This document shows positions 12,341 through 23,897 of a DNA stretch of 64,000 bases, piece by piece; the stretch's first letter is position 1, and each line of letters opens with the position of its first letter. The stretch is from Costus lasius (lineage: Eukaryota; Streptophyta; Magnoliopsida; Zingiberales; Costaceae): contig CM050446.2 in the NCBI GenBank assembly GCA_027563935.2, positions 121,350,499 through 121,414,498 on the forward strand, read 5' to 3'. The notes under the pieces are model-generated. The model was not told the origin of the DNA, searched no databases, and worked only from the letters and a program-made list of their open reading frames with translations. A program made the position numbers and the translations under genes.

Positions 12341-14107
12341 TCATGTGGCTATTTGATCAACAGACTCGATGAAACTGAATGCGTGGTTTTTTCTTATGTT
12401 GCTTTCCTTCATCTCCTTCCTCACTCTTCTCGCCTCATCCCACATCCCCTTCGCCGCATATATGTTCGACAAAAGTACATAGTCCCCGCAGTGCTCCGAC
12501 TGCAACTTACTCAAGTTCTCTACCGCCGTTTCCGCGACCTCCACGTCCAAATTCGCCCTACAAGCACTAAGAAGACTCCGCCAAATAATTGCATTCGCTT
12601 CCCCCTCCATCGAGTTCACCAACTCCAATGCTTCCCTTAGCCTTCCGCCCCTGCTCAGGAGATCAATCATGCAACCGAAATGCTCAACCCTCGGTGCAAT
12701 GTTGAAGACCTTTCGCATCCATTTGAAGTAGCTCAATCCTTCTTCGACCAGCCCGGCGTGGCTGCAGGCATGTAGAACTGCCACGAAGGTAACAGCGTCC
12801 GGCCTCACACCAGACTGCCGCATTGCGTCAAACAGATTAAGTGCATCCCCGTTTCGTCCGTGGACTGCAAGACATCTGATCATGGAACTCCAAGCCATGG
12901 CATCTCGGTGCGCCATTTTGTCGAACACTTGAGATGCTCCCTCAATACACCCACATTTTGAGTACATCTCGATCAGAGCTGTACCCAGAACCGCATCAAG
13001 GGAATGGAATCTTGCTTCCATTGAGGCGTGAATGCTTTTCCCAGCATCGAGCATGCCAGCATTTCCGCAAGCATTCAATGTGATCACTAATGTAGGGCAG
13101 TCAGGTGACAGGCCGGACTCCTGCAACCTCTCGAACAATTGCAAAGCTTTCATGAAGCAACCATTGTGCACATAGCCACCTAAAAGAGCATTCCACGCGC
13201 CGACATCTCTGACCTTCATTTCGCGGAACACTTGTTCTGCAGGTTCCAAGCGCGCACATTTCACGTACATGTCGACAAGAGAAGTGCTCAAATTGATCTC
13301 CTTCTCAAATTGCATTCTTCTCTTGCTAATGTACCCATGAATCTGCCTTCCCAAATGGATCTCCTTCATCTGAGAGCATGCAGATAGAACAGCAATAATG
13401 CTAACATCGGTTGGCACAATGCTTGCCGACGACATTGTCTGAAATAGCTTCACGGCATCGCTGGGAAAGCTGTTCTGAACGTAGCCGCCCAACATCACGT
13501 TCCACGCAACAATGTCGCAAGAAGGCATCACGTCGAATAGCTTCTTCATGGCGGTGACATTGCCGCACGAAGCGTAAGCGTGCATCAAGGTGTTAACAGC
13601 GTGGTTGCTGCACTGGCATCCGGCGACTGCAACAAGGCCGTGGATGGCTCTCGTGGTCTCGTGCGCCTGCAAGCGAGCGCATGCCTTGAGCGCGAAGGCG
13701 TAGCTGTAAGTGTCCCTTTGGTGCATTTTGGCGAACAGGTGTAGAGCATGGTGGGGTGTGGGGCAGTGTGCAAAGGCCCTGACGAGAGTGTTCCAGGTGA
13801 AGAGATTGGGTGGAAGGGTGGAGTGGGCGAAGACGAGGAGGGCATAGGGGAGGGTTTGCTGGTCGTGGTTTTGAAGCTTGACTGTGAGAATGGAAATTAG
13901 CTTACCTATGAGGAAGGGATTGGTGTGCAGGCCTGAGGTGGTGAGGGGGGCTTGGATTTGTTTTAATTGGGGGAGGGTGAGGCACCGGTCTAGGAGGGAG
14001 ATGAAATGGGCCGGCACATAGGGGGAAGAATGGTGGGGTCGTTGGAGTGGAGTTGCAGAGAGGAATAGGGCTCTAAGCCGAGGCTTTCTAGTGGTCGCTA
14101 AAAACAT
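12341..14107 (-). CDS. PLS-class pentatricopeptide repeat protein, E subgroup
   Basis: Intronless 588-residue frame, typical for plant PPR genes. Such proteins bind organelle RNA in a base-specific way and act in editing, splicing or stabilisation. The N terminus (MFLATTRKPRLRALFLS) is basic and lacks acidic residues, fitting a mitochondrial or plastid transit peptide. Repeats show the P/L/S alternation: LFTWNTLVRAF near 100, IVAWNVMLGGYVQN near 200, VGAWNALLGGYVHNG near 300 and AMAWSSMIRCLAVHGRNGDA near 400. The C-terminal part (IIWRSLLSACRANLDVEVAE ... GDYVLLSNIYAAKGMWDEA) is the E1/E2 region. No DYW deaminase follows, so the protein would need a DYW partner if it edits RNA. The ATG at 14107 is the first in frame. 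The exact organelle and target cannot be read from the sequence. Confidence 0.92.
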   Translation of the reverse strand: MFLATTRKPRLRALFLSATPLQRPHHSSPYVPAHFISLLDRCLTLPQLKQIQAPLTTSGLHTNPFLIGKLISILTVKLQNHDQQTLPYALLVFAHSTLPPNLFTWNTLVRAFAHCPTPHHALHLFAKMHQRDTYSYAFALKACARLQAHETTRAIHGLVAVAGCQCSNHAVNTLMHAYASCGNVTAMKKLFDVMPSCDIVAWNVMLGGYVQNSFPSDAVKLFQTMSSASIVPTDVSIIAVLSACSQMKEIHLGRQIHGYISKRRMQFEKEINLSTSLVDMYVKCARLEPAEQVFREMKVRDVGAWNALLGGYVHNGCFMKALQLFERLQESGLSPDCPTLVITLNACGNAGMLDAGKSIHASMEARFHSLDAVLGTALIEMYSKCGCIEGASQVFDKMAHRDAMAWSSMIRCLAVHGRNGDALNLFDAMRQSGVRPDAVTFVAVLHACSHAGLVEEGLSYFKWMRKVFNIAPRVEHFGCMIDLLSRGGRLREALELVNSMEGEANAIIWRSLLSACRANLDVEVAETAVENLSKLQSEHCGDYVLLSNIYAAKGMWDEARRVRKEMKESNIRKNHAFSFIESVDQIAT

Positions 14108-14747
14108 GCCTGGTTTGCAAGTATGAGAATCTAAGCTGCCCCTTTTGGTTTCATAAGTTTCGAATTAAATCATTTGGAGATGAGAGAATTTGAGTCTGGC
14201 CAGTTTGAAACCAAGAAACTAGCTGCTATTGAAGTCAAATTACAGGTGAAAATTTAAAATTTCAATTGCAAACGGTGGAAACAGAGAGAATCATAATTGT
14301 CCTCCAGAACTTAAATGCACAAACACAAATCATTTATAGTCTAATGGATACCATGAGAACTCGAGAAGGCATCAGATCTACCCAAATGCCAGCTTTTGCC
14401 AATTGCCACAATGACAGCAATGTTCACTCACATCCAAGGCAACGAGTACGGCGGACATGTTTTAACATTTATGAACAACTTGACAGTATCGAGTAAAAGA
14501 CAGCAAGGGCGGAGCTGGGTGATATGAATTATTGATTGCAGGATCAAGCACACTATCAACCACCGGGAAGGAGCAGACGTAACGAGTATACAGCATAAAA
14601 TCTTTCATAAAAGATAAAAGCCATAGGGAGTGTGGCATAGCATAAAGTGAAATTCATATAAGACACTAGTTCCATGACAATTTCAGCGGTAGGATGAGTA
14701 CATCCATCGGACAACATAACCTACGTATTGACCAGTGCTTATGGCTC
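14108..14747. other. Intergenic: PPR upstream region and Ole e 1-like 3' region
   Basis: No gene is supported. The plus-strand frame 14266-14496 lacks any domain. The left part should hold the PPR promoter and 5' UTR, the right part the 3' UTR of the pollen-protein gene. Confidence 0.5.
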
Positions 14748-16769
14748 TTAAACTTCGTATTGCTCGTAGGTCTTCATTAACTCGGCACAAACCGCCAGTG
14801 GATTCTCCGTCTGGAAGCCAATTGCATTTGCATATCTGGTGTTTGAAGCAATGCCGTTGTTGTGGGTGAGGAACACACGGGACTTCTCACGACCAGGAAG
14901 TGCGTTCTTGCAACCTAACTCTGAGCTGCTAACAATCACGGATTCGCAAATCTCATGCTCGTGTTCATCCGCAACCATGATGTTGTAGGTTCCCGTGTGG
15001 TCAGTTGTGCCATCAAAACTGCATGTCTTCTTACCAGTGGTTTTTGAACGGCACTCAACTCTCACCTTTGCACCTACAAAGCACAAAATTGGTATGATCT
15101 TCGGAAAGTGAAAAACCATTCATCAAGAAAGGATACCAGTCCCGTATAGTAGCCATCATAGGAGATTAAATATAATCCTTTAACATGATTAGAAACACAA
15201 GAAACGTCATAAAAGATCAAGCATCAGGAACTAATGCCGTTATTTTCCCATAACTTTAGCAACTTGGAATAAAAAAGAGACTGGAATGTGAAGCGAGGTC
15301 TGTTGTCCAGTAATTTGTTCTAGGCAACTACTATTACTTCACATATTATCTCCATGGGGCAGAGTCCAGATGTGGATTTCTTTTCCCTTTTTAGTCTACT
15401 ACAAAAGTATTTTAGGCACTAATTTCTCTCTCCACTCTAAACCCATGTGGCGAACTACCGTATATTTATGTAACACCGGTACAATATTTTTTTTCAACCT
15501 AGATACAACATTCTCGTGATACCCTGAACTCTATCACACTAGAATCACATACCCTCACCGAGACATATGCTTGAGTGGTGTTATCCTGGCATATAAGCAG
15601 GCGTTATGGATCAAATATCAGAACAGATTGCAATTAGAAAAATTACTTGAAAACTTGCAATAAATATTTTATTTACTACAATTTGCAATTTTAATGAACA
15701 TATGACTGTAAAGCCGTACCATTCTAAACGTTCGTAAGCATTTGTACTAGCTAACCTGATCTTGGTCCCTTACTGACATATAAACTGCAAATTACCTATA
15801 AAGGCTAAAAAATTCTCCTTATCAAACGTAAATCAAAACTATAAACTAGATATTTTATATCAGAAATTTACTCTGTCAGTCAACATCAGCCTATTATGCC
15901 AAATAAAACTAGGCAGATGTGTATACGGTGACAACTAGGCAATCACCGGTTCCAGTTATTTAGATCTGCGGTTCAGCTTATTATCATGATCGTAAAATAT
16001 GTCTAGTTCTGTATGGATCAAGCTATATCCAAACATCTGCTAACAAAACCAAGCATGTCCGATCCATTTACAGAAAAATCAAGTTGAAAGCATTTCCTAA
16101 TTCTTAGTCATAATCAAGGCCCGATCACATGCCTAGATCCGAAGCCCACGGGGGAATCCAGATCCGGACTAATCCAAGAACCAATAACCTCTGTGCTAAA
16201 TACAATAAAAAAAATCTGAAAAAACAGAAGCAACACTTCTCTGACCACTAATATCCAGCTTCTTCCTCTGGTCAACATCAGTATATGTTGGTAGAGAAAA
16301 CAATAGTTAAACATGGGCTAAACATTTGACCTAAAATCCGCTTTTATCTATTTTTAAAATAAAATATCTGTTTCGAAAACGTTTTGACCCACCTTATTGT
16401 CTAATCCCTACCTCCCCGCATCAAAATCAAACAGCAAAACCCAAAGTTCACAAGCCGCGAACCGAAGACCCCGGATCGATGGCCAGGTGCACACCCAGAT
16501 CCGGTTCGCGTCAGATCCGATGACTATAAACGAATAAAACCTACAGATCGGCATTCTAGACCGCATTGCCAGTGTAAACCCTAACCTTTGATGTAGGTCG
16601 ACGCTGGCGTCTCGAACCCGGCTTGGCAAGTGTCGCAGAAGACACGGCCTTGGACGACGAACCCTACTTTCTTGACCGAAGCGACGTTGCGAGCGGCATG
16701 AGAGATTGCCGGGAGGGCGCACGCCACCGCCAGAACGGCGACGAGCACCGACAACAGACGCCCCGCCAT
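14748..16769 (-). CDS. Pollen Ole e 1 / extensin family secreted protein
   Basis: Two exons on the minus strand, 16769-16586 and 15073-14748, separated by a 1512-bp GT-AG intron in phase 1; 169 residues in all. Residues 1-25 form a signal peptide (hydrophobic core LLSVLVAVLAVACAL, cleavage likely after SHA), so the protein is secreted to the wall. The mature part has the family signature GRVFCDTCQAGFETPASTYIKG, then VRVEC, a GTYNI strand, HEICE and NNGIASNTRYANAIGF. Seven cysteines are visible after the signal peptide, six of which should form the conserved bonds. Members include tomato LAT52-like and maize Zm13-like pollen proteins, but others are expressed in vegetative tissue, so pollen expression is not shown. 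The splice site falls exactly between YIKG and AKVRVEC, where the two halves join into the conserved motif. Confidence 0.93.
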
Positions 16770-18896
16770 TGCCGCGTTCGCGTGTGGAGTAGAAAGGAAA
16801 GCAGATTAACACTAGAATCGATGCCGTCAATCGTGGGAGAAAGGGAGCGTGAAGCAGGGCAAAGTGAATCTCACAGGGGAGGGACTACACTATATAGCTG
16901 TAATTGTACTTATCATCTCACTCTCGGTGAGAATATGGATTAGTTTTTGAGGACGGAAAAGGAAACCCCTGATTTCATTTTGCGCACTTCGGGGTTCGAA
17001 AAGAGACGGGTAAATAGACAGGCGGTTACGCTATCCTCCGCAATGAATGGGCGATATGGACAGCAGCTGGCGTCGGTGAGGAAAGGGCTCCCAATTCACA
17101 TGCGAGCGAGGGTGCCATATAAAGAGTAGGTTTATCTTACCGCACGACATGGGTCCGGTTATTAGGTCAGTCACTTTTCGTACATATTTAATACTGAGTC
17201 CCGTAGTAGAGTATCCTCTATTTTTATCCGATTAATTTTTTTAATACTTATACTTAATTAACCCGTCAATATTTTTTTAATACTTATTAATCGGATACCC
17301 CAGTCAACTCTTGATCAACCATTTCCCCTAATCTCATGCCCCTCACTTCCCATTCCCCCCCAACTCCACCAGATGGCTCCTGCTCAACCCCTCACCATCG
17401 ATAGATGCTCTCAGCTCGTTGCTGTCACCGCCGACAACATCATCCCGCTCCTCCTCGTTGTTGGCATTATTGGTGGGCAGCGATGAGGACTCGACGAAAG
17501 ACGCCCCCAAGTTATTGATGATGAGTATCAACGACAGGAAGATCAGAGCAGTGATGACGACAAGGATGAGTGGCGATGGTACCTGTAGCGACAAAAAAAA
17601 GAGTGGCGGCAGCGGAGACTAAGATGAGGAGCACTGGTGCCTGTGGTGATAGGGAGAGGAGCGACGGTAGGAATGAGGAAGAGGAGTGGTGGTAGGAATG
17701 GGGAAGAGGAGTGGCGACGTGACGGCTATAGTGAAAAATCTGTTAAGGGTGACTGCTATAATGAAAATATGAGAGGATTAGGGTTTTGGGTATTAAGTTA
17801 TAATTTAATAACTTAAGAGTATTGAAATATTTATTTATAGAATTATTATTATTATTATTATTATTATATAAATCAGGAATCTGACTCGAGTAGTATACCA
17901 CTACTCATACTCTATCTAAACCCATTTAATAGGTATCGAATTACCTATATTCTGGTTTGGGTAGGTCAAGTACCTGCAAAATATCAACCCGACTATCATC
18001 CCTTCTTGGTTCTACTGATTCGTGTGATTAGATGCTTTATATTATCAATTTATTTTTAATTCCACTCGAATAATACATAAAATTAGATGTCATAATTCAA
18101 ATATTTTAGACCATCCCATTTCTATTCGAATTCAAACTAAGTTTCTAAAAAGTATGTAAGATATTGTTCTTATATAATTTTGAATCAATAACACTAACAA
18201 TTTTATTTAATATTGGAAAATCACATTTCATATTTACTGAATATGATTTGGCTTAGACCAATAATTTTAATAAAAAAATGATATTTGAGAATAAATGGTC
18301 TATGAAATTTAATAATACATATTTTTTTTGTTATTTATTATCCTTTCGATTTATTCTTCTATCTTTTTCAATAATATTATGTTTAATATTGTTGAAACTA
18401 CAAAAAAAATTTATTATCTTGAGGTTGAAACATTAATTCGTAAGATACTAAAATAAATCAACATTCTAATCTATCAAAAAAAAAATTTAGGCATCAAGGT
18501 GCTTAATAATTTTTAAGTGAGTCAGATCTATATATTAATCAAATATTCTTTTATTCTTATGACCTTTTTACAATAGATAGAAGAAAGAATTTAAAGCAAC
18601 GATCAAATTAACATACATTTTTTGCTTTAAAGATTTGTAAAAAAATCTAACCTCGCTTAAAAAAGTTAAATACCCTTTCTCGCTTAAAAAACACGAGATT
18701 TAAATGTAGTCTCGACAAGATTAAGGTTGTATTTTCTAGAGCGAATTCCACAGGGGATGGAATGGAAAGTAAAACTTTTCATCATTTCTTTACACGAAAA
18801 GAAAACAAGGGAAGGTAAAATCTCTAAGATTTTCTCTCGTTTTCTGTTGAAAACTTTTTCGCTTGAATCGGGCAGAAACAAAACTCACGCTCGTGT
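16770..18896. other. Intergenic, AT-rich
   Basis: Begins with the promoter of the Ole e 1-like gene. A GC-richer patch at 17343-17720 holds a minus-strand frame of 83 codons (17594-17343) with one hydrophobic stretch (LILVVITALIFLSLILII) and an acidic tail. I do not recognise it, and the flanks look like low-complexity repeat, so it is not called as a gene. An (ATT)n microsatellite lies at 17842-17868. The rest is AT-rich with no visible feature. Confidence 0.5.
17842..17868. repeat. (ATT)n microsatellite
   Basis: About nine consecutive ATT units in AT-rich intergenic DNA. Confidence 0.9.
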
Positions 18897-19235
18897 TCTT
18901 TTTTCTCGCCTCACCACTCCTCCTTCCCTCTTCATTTTCATAGACGCTGCCCTCCTCCTTCCCCTCCTCGCCGATTCCGCCCTTCTCCTTCCCTCTCACT
19001 CCTTCTGTCGGTGAGCTTGCGTGCTTCCCGTCGCCGAGCTCGTGTGCCTCCCGTCGCGAGCTCCGCCTCCGCCTCGCTGCAAGATCGCCTCGCCCCGAGC
19101 TCGTCCCAACCTCGATCTCGAGCTCGCCTCGCGCAAGATCGAATGAGGAGCTCCTCGCTGTGAGCTCCGCCTTGCCCAGATCTCATCTCAAGCTCCGCCT
19201 CGCTCGAGCTCGTCTCAAGCTCCATCTCGCCCATT
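18897..19235. repeat. GC-rich degenerate GAGCTC repeat
   Basis: A run of variants of GAGCTCG, CAAGCTCC and CTCGCCTCG, densest at 19010-19230. Several frames stay open on both strands because of composition alone. No domain is visible. Confidence 0.6.
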
Positions 19236-19337
19236 GTATTTTATGAAATATAAAAAATATAATAGAGGACCCATTTAACAGGTGGTTCACTTTTAAAATT
19301 TTTTCCCTTCAATTGTACGGAAGGCTTACATGGCAAT

Positions 19338-20600
19338 GGGCCTGTTTGGAGGCAGCTTTTAGCTGCGTTTACGTTTGCGGGTAGTTATTTTTGGGCCGTA
19401 GCATGTTTGGAACGCGGCTTCTCAGTTCCCAACTGAGAAACTCGCGCGTTGAAGGAAAACCGCCTAAGGGGAGCTTCCCCGAAATGAGAAGCGGCTGCCT
19501 GGGAAATGCCAACCCCAGTACCTTACTCCCGTCACCGCCTCCTCTCTCGCAGCCGCCGCCTCCTTCCGTTGTCGCGTCCTCTCCCGCAGCCGCTGCCTCC
19601 TTCCGTTGCTCGTACGCGTCTCGAGCTACGCCCGTCGTCGCCTCCAGCCGTCGCCGGCTCTGCCGTCGTCGCCTCCAGCCGTCACCACCTATGTCGTCGT
19701 CGCCGCCTCAGGTCGTCGCCGTCGCTGCACCATCCGTCGCCGCCTCAGGTCATCGCCGTCGCTGCACCATCCGTCGCCGCCTCAGGTCGTCGCCGTCGCT
19801 GCACCATCCGTCGCCGCCTCAGGTCATCGCCGTCGCTGCACCATCCGTCGCCGCCTCAGGTCGTCGCCGTCGCTGCACCATCCGTCGCCGCCTCAGGTCG
19901 TCGTCGTCGCTGCACCATCCGTCGCCGGTCGCCCATCGCCGCACCTTCCAGATCCAGTCGGCAAGGCGCCGAACGCGGATTCCCCCAAATCCCGTCGCCC
20001 TTCGCGTGGAGACGACGGGATTTGGGATTTTAATTTTATTTTTTTAATATTTTTACTAAGTATTAATAAATAAGAATTTTTAAAATTAAAATAATAAAAA
20101 ATATATATAAGAGAATAAATATTTCTATTTAAAATTAAAATAAAAAAATTAAAAATTAGGAAATTCTTAAAAAAAATTATCTATTTAAGCTTAAATTCTA
20201 ATTAAAAAATATTTAGTGTTGTGTTATGGTAAGATTATACATATAGAGAATTATTGTAAAAAAAATTATTTAAGATTAGTCATCTAAAATTCATATATAT
20301 ACATATATAAATATAAATATAATAACTAAAAAATATTTATTATTCTATTAAATAAAAATTTTTTTATATATGGATGAGAAAAATTTATTTATATAATAGT
20401 TTAAAAATTATATTTATTGTTGTGTAAAGTAATTTAAAATTTTAAGAATAAATTAAAAAAATTATTAATAGAACTAAACAGCACAGCTGCTCACAGTTAC
20501 TTATCAGACCAGCTAATATACCCAAACAGCCTTAGCTTTTTAGACCAATTTTATTCAGATCAGCCACCAACCAAAAGCTCCAGCCATCCCAAACTGGGCC
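19338..20600. mobile_element. Possible non-autonomous TIR element carrying a GC-rich island
   Basis: The left end GGGCCTGTTTGG (19338) and the inverse of the right end, GGCCCAGTTTGG (ending 20600), match at 10 of 12. Further inside, AGCTTTT words occur in inverse orientation at both ends. The flanks both read AAT. The left terminus is the same GGGCCTGTTTGG that bounds the MITE at 2132-2560. The element would hold the GC-rich 19390-20030 segment with the 37-bp tandem repeat and an AT-rich right half. Ends are imperfect and no longer duplication is seen, so the call is tentative. Confidence 0.4.
19703..19924. repeat. 37-bp tandem repeat, six copies
   Basis: Six head-to-tail units starting at 19703, 19740, 19777, 19814, 19851 and 19888, each beginning CCGCCTCAGGTC and ending CACCATCCGTCG. 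They differ only at one or two positions (cGTCGc/cATCGc). Since 37 is not a multiple of three, reading frames rotate from unit to unit and all three forward frames stay open through the array. Confidence 0.97.
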
Positions 20601-20857
20601 AATGTCATAACGGTGTGATCACACGTCTCGTGGGGTGTGGCCAAAAACTTCATTAAACTTTTGAAGAAACTCATAAGAGTATTATTTCGAGGTTTTTACC
20701 TAATTTCAAAAAAAAAATAACATATATAAATAGCTAATGGAAGAACGTAGAACTCATTAGAATGGAGCAATATTTTAGCTCAAAATGAATTTAATTAATT
20801 TGTTTTATCACTTGGCCTTCGAGGGCAACATGTGACGCACCTTTATCATGGGGCTTC

Positions 20858-23541
20858 TGTCACACCCTATTTCTCTTTCACCTCCACGTCACTCTTCCCT
20901 CTTGAATTGATACGCCGAAAGTCGAGTTTTCACCGCACGAGTTCTGATTTCGAAATCCGAAAATGGAATTCCAAACTTTACCTTGATTTTGACCAGCTGC
21001 AAGTAGCGTTGACTCAAAGTTTGCTGCCTCAAATCGAATGCTCGACGAGTTCTCTTCGCGTCGCCTCTGCTATTCACCCGAACGAACACCGCGTACGTTC
21101 ATTCGCCGTCGTTGGAGAAGGAAGTGCGTGGAGAAGCTCGAGCATGCGATAGGGGAGGAACCCTCGCGTCCTCGCCCTCAGCCCATATCGTCGGTAACCG
21201 CTTGGACTGTCGTCGACAGCGATAGTGAAGAAAGAGGTGAAGAAGATTGTCGCCAGAGAAGAATACAGTGGAAGGGAAACTCCTCCGTTTATTCACGTCA
21301 AACAGATTACAAAACTCTCCCTCTCCTCTTGCTCACCCTCGTCGGTGGCCACGCTCACCGCCGACTTACAGAGCTCTTAGATCTCTCTTTTCTCCTCTCA
21401 GTCCACCGTCGCCTTCTGACATGTTCCGCAAGTGTACGGTTATGTCAAAGTAATATATAAGATTATCGATCCCACAGGGAACAAGATTAAATACCATGAA
21501 GTCTAAGTCTTAATAGCTAAGCGATTCGAAACGTGGTTATGAAAGCAATAAGCGAGAATAGGAAATTAATCATAACAATGCAAAAGATGTTTATTAGAGA
21601 GAGATATTGGGACTTCGGTATCCACAACGCTGATGACTCTATTCATTTAAAACTCATATATTACATGAGTTCATATTATTGCATAAGGAATCTTTCCAAA
21701 GGTACAGGTCATCCCCTCTCGGTCGGTACAACCTGGTACTAATCTAAAACAACCTTCTACTCTCGCGATGAATCGTTTTAGATAAATCCGTGAAGTTCAA
21801 TGGATGATTATGTTACCCACGAGCGAATTCTAACTACTCTCGTGTTAAAAGTTCACAAGTTTTACCTAGGGGATCTACCAACACGATCATCCTCTCGGTC
21901 AGGATCGTGTCAACTAATACACAATACTATGTGGCCAAAGCAATATCATGAAATAAAAGCAACTAAGTAAAATATACCCATAAGAATCTCAAAATAATAG
22001 AATAAGTTCAAATCGTACGATAGAATACATCAGTGGACTTCAACCGAGTCCTAAAAAGAGTTTTATGCTACAATACTCATGAAAGCTCACATAAATCTCT
22101 CTAAATGATCAGGAAAATTACAACCAAATGTTTTGGAGAGGAAGAGCCGAGCGTAATCTCCAAAAATCGTGAAGATCTGACGCCTAAATCTCTTGAAATC
22201 GCCTCCGAAAAGCTTCGTCGCCTGTTCTTAGATTCGCCTCCTAGCCGCTTCATGCGTCGATTTATCCTCTTTTTGGGAAGAGGGCTTTTATATTTCTTAG
22301 ATTCGCCTCCCTCTTAGCTTCCTAAATATATTTTCTTACCTTTTTTGGATTTTTCTTGAGCTCGGAATCGAGGAAAAACCGGATGGAACTCGGACTCAGG
22401 ATCGTGATCACAGATGAACCCTGACGTGTTCACTCGCCTCTGAAGTGTTCTGTATTGTTCTGCGGAGTAAGAATCACAGGTGAACACCGCCGTGTTCACC
22501 CAGCCGTAAAGTGTACTGTTCGCTCTTGTAGAAATTGTCTCCGATGGAATCATGTCCGAACACCAAGATCATGGGTAGGCCGTGAAGTGTTCTGTGAGTT
22601 TTCGGACTTCCATGCGAATCACGGGTGAACCTCGCAGTATTCACCTGGTCGTGATTTTCAAGGAAACTCTGTTTGAGCCCAAATTTGCTATGTAGACTCG
22701 TCTTCTCCAAGGAAACTTACTCCATAACTCTAAAATCTCCAAAAAAAAATCCCAAAATTGAGTGATTTTACATGAAATTTCACAAATACGAGAAAAAGTA
22801 AAGATTCCATAGCAAACAAGTAAATAAGCCTAAATGGAGTGTAAAAACATTAAAATTAGCCTAGTTTGGAGATAAAATAATGTTGCAAATTACTGTCAAA
22901 ATACAAGGCATCACCCTCTGGCGACGGAAACTCTCTAGATCTTCTTCCTCCTCTGGATCGCTTCATCGCAGAAGGGAGGTGCTACCGTCCTTGCCTGCTG
23001 TTGTGTCTGCCTCACACTTTACAGGGAAGAAATGGGGGACGCTCGCCTGCTTCGTCCGCTCGAGTCCGTATCCCCACCGAGGTTATTGTAGTTGCTCGCG
23101 TGGACTGCGCCTGCTGCTTCCGCCTCCGCTATACTCACTGAAGGAGATGAAGTCGCCTCCTTTGTCTAAAGATCTCTTGCCGTTCGCATTTGCGTCAATC
23201 CCACTCTCCTATTTCCCTGCTGAAGACGAGGTCAACTCCACTCGCGTCTCCTCATCGCCGATAGCTTCGCCCCTTGAGCGAAGATGCCGCTGAAGGAGGT
23301 GAAGACGCCGTAAGAGAAGCTGCGTCCGCTTCCTCTACTGGAGACGTGGTCGTCGACGTCGGATGCATCTCCTTCCTTCCGTTGCGCCCGCCGAATCACT
23401 GAAGTGTGATTCCTCCGATTTGGGCGTTGACCCAAATCCTTGACCAGGATTTGATTTAGCTTTCGATTTCGCAGCTTGGGCTTGGGCTACTGCCCAGTCC
23501 ATTGCCACCTGGCCCGATCGGAACAGAATCCGAGTATCACA
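20858..23541 (-). repeat. Family-1 LTR A (3' LTR), split by a solo LTR
   Basis: Reads TGTCACACCC ... GTATCACA on the plus strand. Segments 20858-21416 and 22919-23541 align with the uninterrupted copies at 25236 and 58111; the insert lies between them. About 1.18 kb without the insert. The five bases before it are GCTTC. Confidence 0.85.
21417..22913 (-). mobile_element. Solo LTR of the Athila-like 2b/2c family
   Basis: 1497 bp from TGACATGTTCCGCAAGTG to CAAGGCATCA, matching the LTRs at 32711 and 38744, and in reverse the one at 53291. It is flanked by CCTTC (21412-21416) and CCCTC (22914-22918), a 5-bp target duplication with one mismatch. No internal sequence is left, so it arose by recombination between two LTRs. 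The part at 22390-22660 carries the family's GTGAACAC/GTGTTCAC palindromes. Confidence 0.88.
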
Positions 23542-23897
23542 ATTCTCCCTCGCCTAATCTGGACATCGCCCTCGATGTCTTTTATGGGTGTCTCTATCAC
23601 AACCACTGCTGCGATATGTGCACCTAGTGCTCGTGCGGGATCTGTCACTTTACGTGTCCCCCACGTTCTCAAGGTCGAGTCCATCGAACTGCCTCACTGA
23701 ATACTAGAGACCCACCCTGGTGCTTCCTCATGAATCACCTGGACTCCTTCCAAGTGCAGAATGATAGAAACCTTTGCTCGTCGAAGTAGTTCAATGCCAA
23801 GGACGACATCGTAATCATCCATCTTCACCACTCGGATGTGATGCCATCCCATCCTGTCTCCAAGTTTCACCGGGACGTCATAGGAGATGCCTAATAT

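Noticed and set aside
16408..16830. Minus-strand 140-codon frame around exon 1 of the Ole e 1-like gene
   Set aside because: Different frame from the signal peptide and family motif; runs through the splice donor into the intron.
17343..17594. Small minus-strand ORF with one hydrophobic segment
   Set aside because: Might be a small membrane or secreted protein, but no family is recognised and the GC-rich flanks look repetitive.
19391..20073. Three overlapping plus-strand frames of 155-218 codons
   Set aside because: Open because of the 37-bp repeat and GC bias; no conserved domain.
21038..21460. 140-codon plus-strand frame in family-1 LTR A, with similar ones at 25524-26530 and 58282-58981
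   Set aside because: They lie in copies of one LTR, cross the solo-LTR border in LTR A and show no domain.
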